Assembly (NCBI GenBank): GCA_963747005.1
Contig: CAVVDT010000013.1
Span: 186,001 to 250,000, forward strand
Reading direction: 5' to 3'
Source of the DNA: CAVVDT01 sp963747005
GTDB taxonomy: Bacteria; Pseudomonadota; Alphaproteobacteria; Rhizobiales; Aestuariivirgaceae
Length of the DNA stretch: 64,000 nucleotides
Shown here: one piece after another, positions 61,315-64,000 of the stretch
How the letters are laid out: each line of letters starts with the position of its first letter
Position numbering within the stretch: position 1 is the stretch's first letter
Program-made: the position numbers and the translations under genes
The notes under the pieces: model-generated
What the model saw: the letters and a program-made list of their open reading frames with translations, nothing else
Databases searched by the model: none
What the model was told of the DNA's origin: nothing

Positions 61315-63861
61315 ATGGCCAACAAGATGCTTATCGATGCCACCCACCGGGAAGAGACCCGCGTGGTGGTGGTCCGCGGACAGCGGATCGAGGAATTCGA
61401 CTACGAATCGGCCCATCGCAAACAGCTGAAGGGCAATATCTATCTCGCCAAGGTCACCCGCGTAGAACCCTCCCTGCAGGCCGCCTTCGTCGATTATGGC
61501 GGAAACCGCCACGGGTTCCTGGCCTTCAGCGAAATCCATCCCGATTATTACCAGATCCCGGTGGCCGATCGTCAGGCCCTGCTGCGCGAGGAGCGCGAGG
61601 ACGCCGCACATGGCGAGGACGACTTCGAATCGGGCGCCCGCCACGCCGACGAGACCGATGACGACGACGGCGATGACAGCGGCGTAGAGGCCCGGTCGGA
61701 CGACAACGGCGCCGAAGACGACAACGGCGCCGATGGCGACGGTGAACGCACCGATATCGAAAACGTCGAGGAAGACCAGGAAACCCGCCAGGTTGATTCG
61801 GTCGGCGCCGAGGATGCGCTGGAAGAAGTGCCGCGGCGGCGCCAGCCGCGCCGGCGCAGCTACAAGATCCAGGAAGTGGTCAAGCGCCGTCAGGTGCTCC
61901 TGGTACAGGTCGTCAAGGAAGAGCGCGGTACCAAGGGCGCCGCCCTCACCACCTACCTGTCGCTGGCCGGACGCTATTGCGTACTGATGCCCAACACGGC
62001 CCGCGGCGGCGGCATTTCGCGCAAGATCACCGATGCCGGCGATCGCCGGCGGCTCAAGGACGTCACCCGCGACATCGAGGTGCCGGAAGGCATGGGACTC
62101 ATCGTGCGCACCGCTGGTGCCCAGCGCACCAAGGCGGAAATCCGACGCGACTACGACTATCTGATGCGCCTGTGGGAGAATGTCCGCGACCTCACCTTGA
62201 AGTCGACCGCGCCGGCCCTCGTCTACGAGGAAGGCAACCTCATCAAGCGCGCCATTCGCGACCTCTACGGCAAGGAGGTCGAGGAAGTGCTGGTGGAGGG
62301 CGAGGACGGCTACCGCGAGGCCAAGGAATTCATGAAGATGCTCATGCCCAGCCATGCGCGCAACGTGAAATCCTACAAGGATACCCGGCCGCTGTTTGCC
62401 CGCTCGCTGGTGGAAGGCCAGCTCGATGCCCTGTTTTCGCCGGTGGTGACGTTGCCCTCGGGCGGCTATCTGGTGGTCAACCAGACCGAGGCCCTGGTCG
62501 CCATCGACATCAATTCCGGCAAGTCGACGCGTGAGCATTCCATCGAGGACACAGCGCTCCGGACCAACCTCGAGGCGGCCGACGAGATCGCCCGCCAGTT
62601 GCGCCTGCGCGACCTGGCGGGACTGATCGTCATCGACTTCATCGACATGGAGGAAAAGCGCAACAATCGCTCCGTCGAACGGCGGGTGAAGGAAGCGCTG
62701 AAGCATGATCGCGCCCGCATCCAGGTCGGCCGCATCAGTCATTTCGGCCTGCTCGAAATGTCGCGTCAGCGCTTGCGCCAGGGCATGATCGAGGGATCGA
62801 CGCGCCCCTGCCCGCATTGCGAAGGCACCGGCCGCATCCGCTCGATCGCCAGTTGCGCGCTCGCGGTGTTGCGCGAAATCGAGGAGAACCTCACCCGCCG
62901 CAAGGCCGAGGGCCTGACGGTCAAGTGCCATCCGGAAGTGGCATTCTACATTCTCAACGAAAAGCGCGAGCATCTGTTGGGACTGGAAAGCAGTTTCGGC
63001 ACCTCGATCTACTTGCAGGCAGTGCCCGACATGAAATCGGCCGACAGCCAGATCGAGCGCGATCCGAGCCGGGCAGCGCCGGCCCGCAAGGCGACAGCCC
63101 AGACTGTCCAGATGGATTCCGCCCTTATCAAGGAGCCGGAAGAAGACATCGAGCCCGCCGAGGAGGATGAAGCGTCAGCGCCGGAGGCGCCGGCCCAGAT
63201 GCGCGGGCGCGACGGCGAGAAGGACCGCGAGGCCGGGCGCGAGGATGGCCGCCGCCGCCGCCGTCGCCGCCGCGGCCGACGGGGTGGTCGCGGTTCGGGC
63301 GAGGACAGCCAGGATCGCGACAACAACGTGCCGGTATCGGTCGAAGGCGGCGACCAGCCCGCAGCGGCAGATGCCCGCGACGAACAGGCTGCGTCCTCGA
63401 CGGCTGAAGCCGACGAGGCGCCCGCGGCCGCAATGCCGCAAGTCGAAAAGGTGACCGGGGCCGCCGAGGCACCCACGGCCGAGGTCGCTGCCGAGGAGGT
63501 CGCACCCAAGCCCAAGCGCCGCAGACCATCGCGGGCCAAGGCCAAGCCGGCGGCGAAGGAAGATAAAGACGCTTCCGCCACCGAAGCGGTCGAAGCCAGC
63601 CCGGCAGCGCCGGAAAGCGAGGCCGCCGCAGCGACCGACGCCGAACCGGCCCCGGCCCGCAAGCCCAGGAGCAGATCGAGGGCCAAGGCCCCGCCGCCGG
63701 CAGCCGAGGCCCAGCCCCTGGCGGCGGCACCCCCCGCCGAAGTGCGCGAGACCCCACCGCCGCCGCGCTGGACGCCGCCGACGCCGACAGCCGAGCCGTC
63801 GGGACCGCCCAAACGCGGCTGGTGGGCAAAACGCACCGATGCGGACCAGAATCAGTCGTGA
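61315..63861 (+). CDS. rne: Ribonuclease E
   Basis: RNase E starts decay of most messages and processes stable RNAs. The 848-residue protein begins MANKMLIDATHREETRV and has an S1 domain interrupted by an acidic insert (about residues 90-170), the catalytic Asp motifs AIDINSGKST and VIDFIDMEEK, and the zinc-link CPHCEGTGRI. After about residue 590 comes a disordered tail with an Arg-rich patch (GRRRRRRRRGRRGGRG) and Ala/Pro/Glu repeats. It ends with KRGWWAKR, similar to the GWW motif that binds PNPase in Caulobacter. An intrinsic terminator follows. Confidence 0.95.
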   Translation: MANKMLIDATHREETRVVVVRGQRIEEFDYESAHRKQLKGNIYLAKVTRVEPSLQAAFVDYGGNRHGFLAFSEIHPDYYQIPVADRQALLREEREDAAHGEDDFESGARHADETDDDDGDDSGVEARSDDNGAEDDNGADGDGERTDIENVEEDQETRQVDSVGAEDALEEVPRRRQPRRRSYKIQEVVKRRQVLLVQVVKEERGTKGAALTTYLSLAGRYCVLMPNTARGGGISRKITDAGDRRRLKDVTRDIEVPEGMGLIVRTAGAQRTKAEIRRDYDYLMRLWENVRDLTLKSTAPALVYEEGNLIKRAIRDLYGKEVEEVLVEGEDGYREAKEFMKMLMPSHARNVKSYKDTRPLFARSLVEGQLDALFSPVVTLPSGGYLVVNQTEALVAIDINSGKSTREHSIEDTALRTNLEAADEIARQLRLRDLAGLIVIDFIDMEEKRNNRSVERRVKEALKHDRARIQVGRISHFGLLEMSRQRLRQGMIEGSTRPCPHCEGTGRIRSIASCALAVLREIEENLTRRKAEGLTVKCHPEVAFYILNEKREHLLGLESSFGTSIYLQAVPDMKSADSQIERDPSRAAPARKATAQTVQMDSALIKEPEEDIEPAEEDEASAPEAPAQMRGRDGEKDREAGREDGRRRRRRRRGRRGGRGSGEDSQDRDNNVPVSVEGGDQPAAADARDEQAASSTAEADEAPAAAMPQVEKVTGAAEAPTAEVAAEEVAPKPKRRRPSRAKAKPAAKEDKDASATEAVEASPAAPESEAAAATDAEPAPARKPRSRSRAKAPPPAAEAQPLAAAPPAEVRETPPPPRWTPPTPTAEPSGPPKRGWWAKRTDADQNQS

Positions 63862-63880
63862 TTTTCATCCCAACCGCGAC

Positions 63881-63916
63881 CAGCGCCGCTCCCTGTTGGA
63901 GCGGCGCTGTCTTTTT
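63881..63916 (+). terminator. Intrinsic terminator of rne
   Basis: A perfect 12-bp stem (CAGCGCCGCTCC/GGAGCGGCGCTG) with a CTGTT loop is followed by TCTTTTT, 19 bp after the rne stop. It is the clearest Rho-independent terminator in the window. Confidence 0.92.
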
Positions 63917-64000
63917 GGGTCCCGACAGGCGTTGAATTTGACGACGAATTGCGCAAGAATTGCTGTTTGAAGGGGCTTGCATACTGATCGAAGAAACAGG

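Noticed and set aside
60890..61429. A 179-codon plus-strand frame in the rne leader.
   Set aside because: It runs into rne in another frame, is Arg/Pro/Ala-rich and has no family resemblance or good ribosome binding site.

Overview
The window is a high-GC stretch of an alphaproteobacterial chromosome. The evidence is gene content and order: tmk-holB-metG-tatD, mazG-hflX-hfq-trkA-ntrXYCB-dusB, a fused ispDF, lipA-lpd-eno, pdhABC with an N-terminal lipoyl domain on the E1 beta subunit, and prfB-mrcA-amiC-rne. The order resembles Rhodospirillales and Hyphomicrobiales; genus cannot be set from the sequence alone. No tRNA, rRNA, CRISPR array, prophage or insertion sequence was seen.

Layout. 1-3.2 kb: a Sel1-repeat protein, an MmgE/PrpD-family protein and the lipoprotein RlpA. 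3.4-7.4 kb: a four-gene polyamine-type ABC importer. 7.5 kb: a histone H1-like Lys/Ala/Pro protein. 8.1-14.2 kb: a co-directional housekeeping run (D,D-carboxypeptidase, tmk, holB, metG, tatD, MBL hydrolase). 14.3-17.0 kb: an accessory insert with a delta-class carbonic anhydrase and two tandem paralogous methyltransferases. 17.1-28.9 kb: mazG, hflX, hfq, trkA and the NtrYX/NtrBC nitrogen and redox two-component systems with dusB. 29.0-30.7 kb: ispDF and a CinA-type amidohydrolase. 30.7-35.7 kb: coq10/ratA, lipA, two small GlsB/YeaQ proteins, lpd and eno. 35.8-44.0 kb: an accessory respiratory and surface block (queF, a universal stress protein, a sulfite dehydrogenase pair, two PCuAC-type proteins, ctaG, a decayed RTX fragment and a large RTX-repeat gene with a +1 frameshift). 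44.3-50.8 kb: kdsA, a thioesterase, a VOC protein, an MscS-type channel and pyrG. 50.9-55.5 kb: ftsB, pdhA, a small membrane protein, pdhB and pdhC. 55.5-63.9 kb: prfB with a programmed frameshift, mrcA, amiC and rne, closed by a strong terminator.

How the parts connect. LipA, Lpd and PdhABC together make and use lipoylated pyruvate dehydrogenase, fed by enolase upstream in glycolysis. RlpA, the D,D-carboxypeptidase, PBP1A, AmiC and FtsB serve the cell wall and division. SorAB would pass sulfite electrons to cytochrome c, and CtaG plus PCuAC would supply copper to the terminal oxidase that uses them.

I found no clear, wholly new multi-gene system. The most interesting items are a palindromic repeat inserted in frame in the PdhC linker, the RTX gene built of four exact-period 477-bp units broken by one extra A, a PCuAC paralogue that has lost its copper ligands, the displacement of ftsB-pdhABC from between eno and lpd, and the fully conserved RF2 frameshift site.
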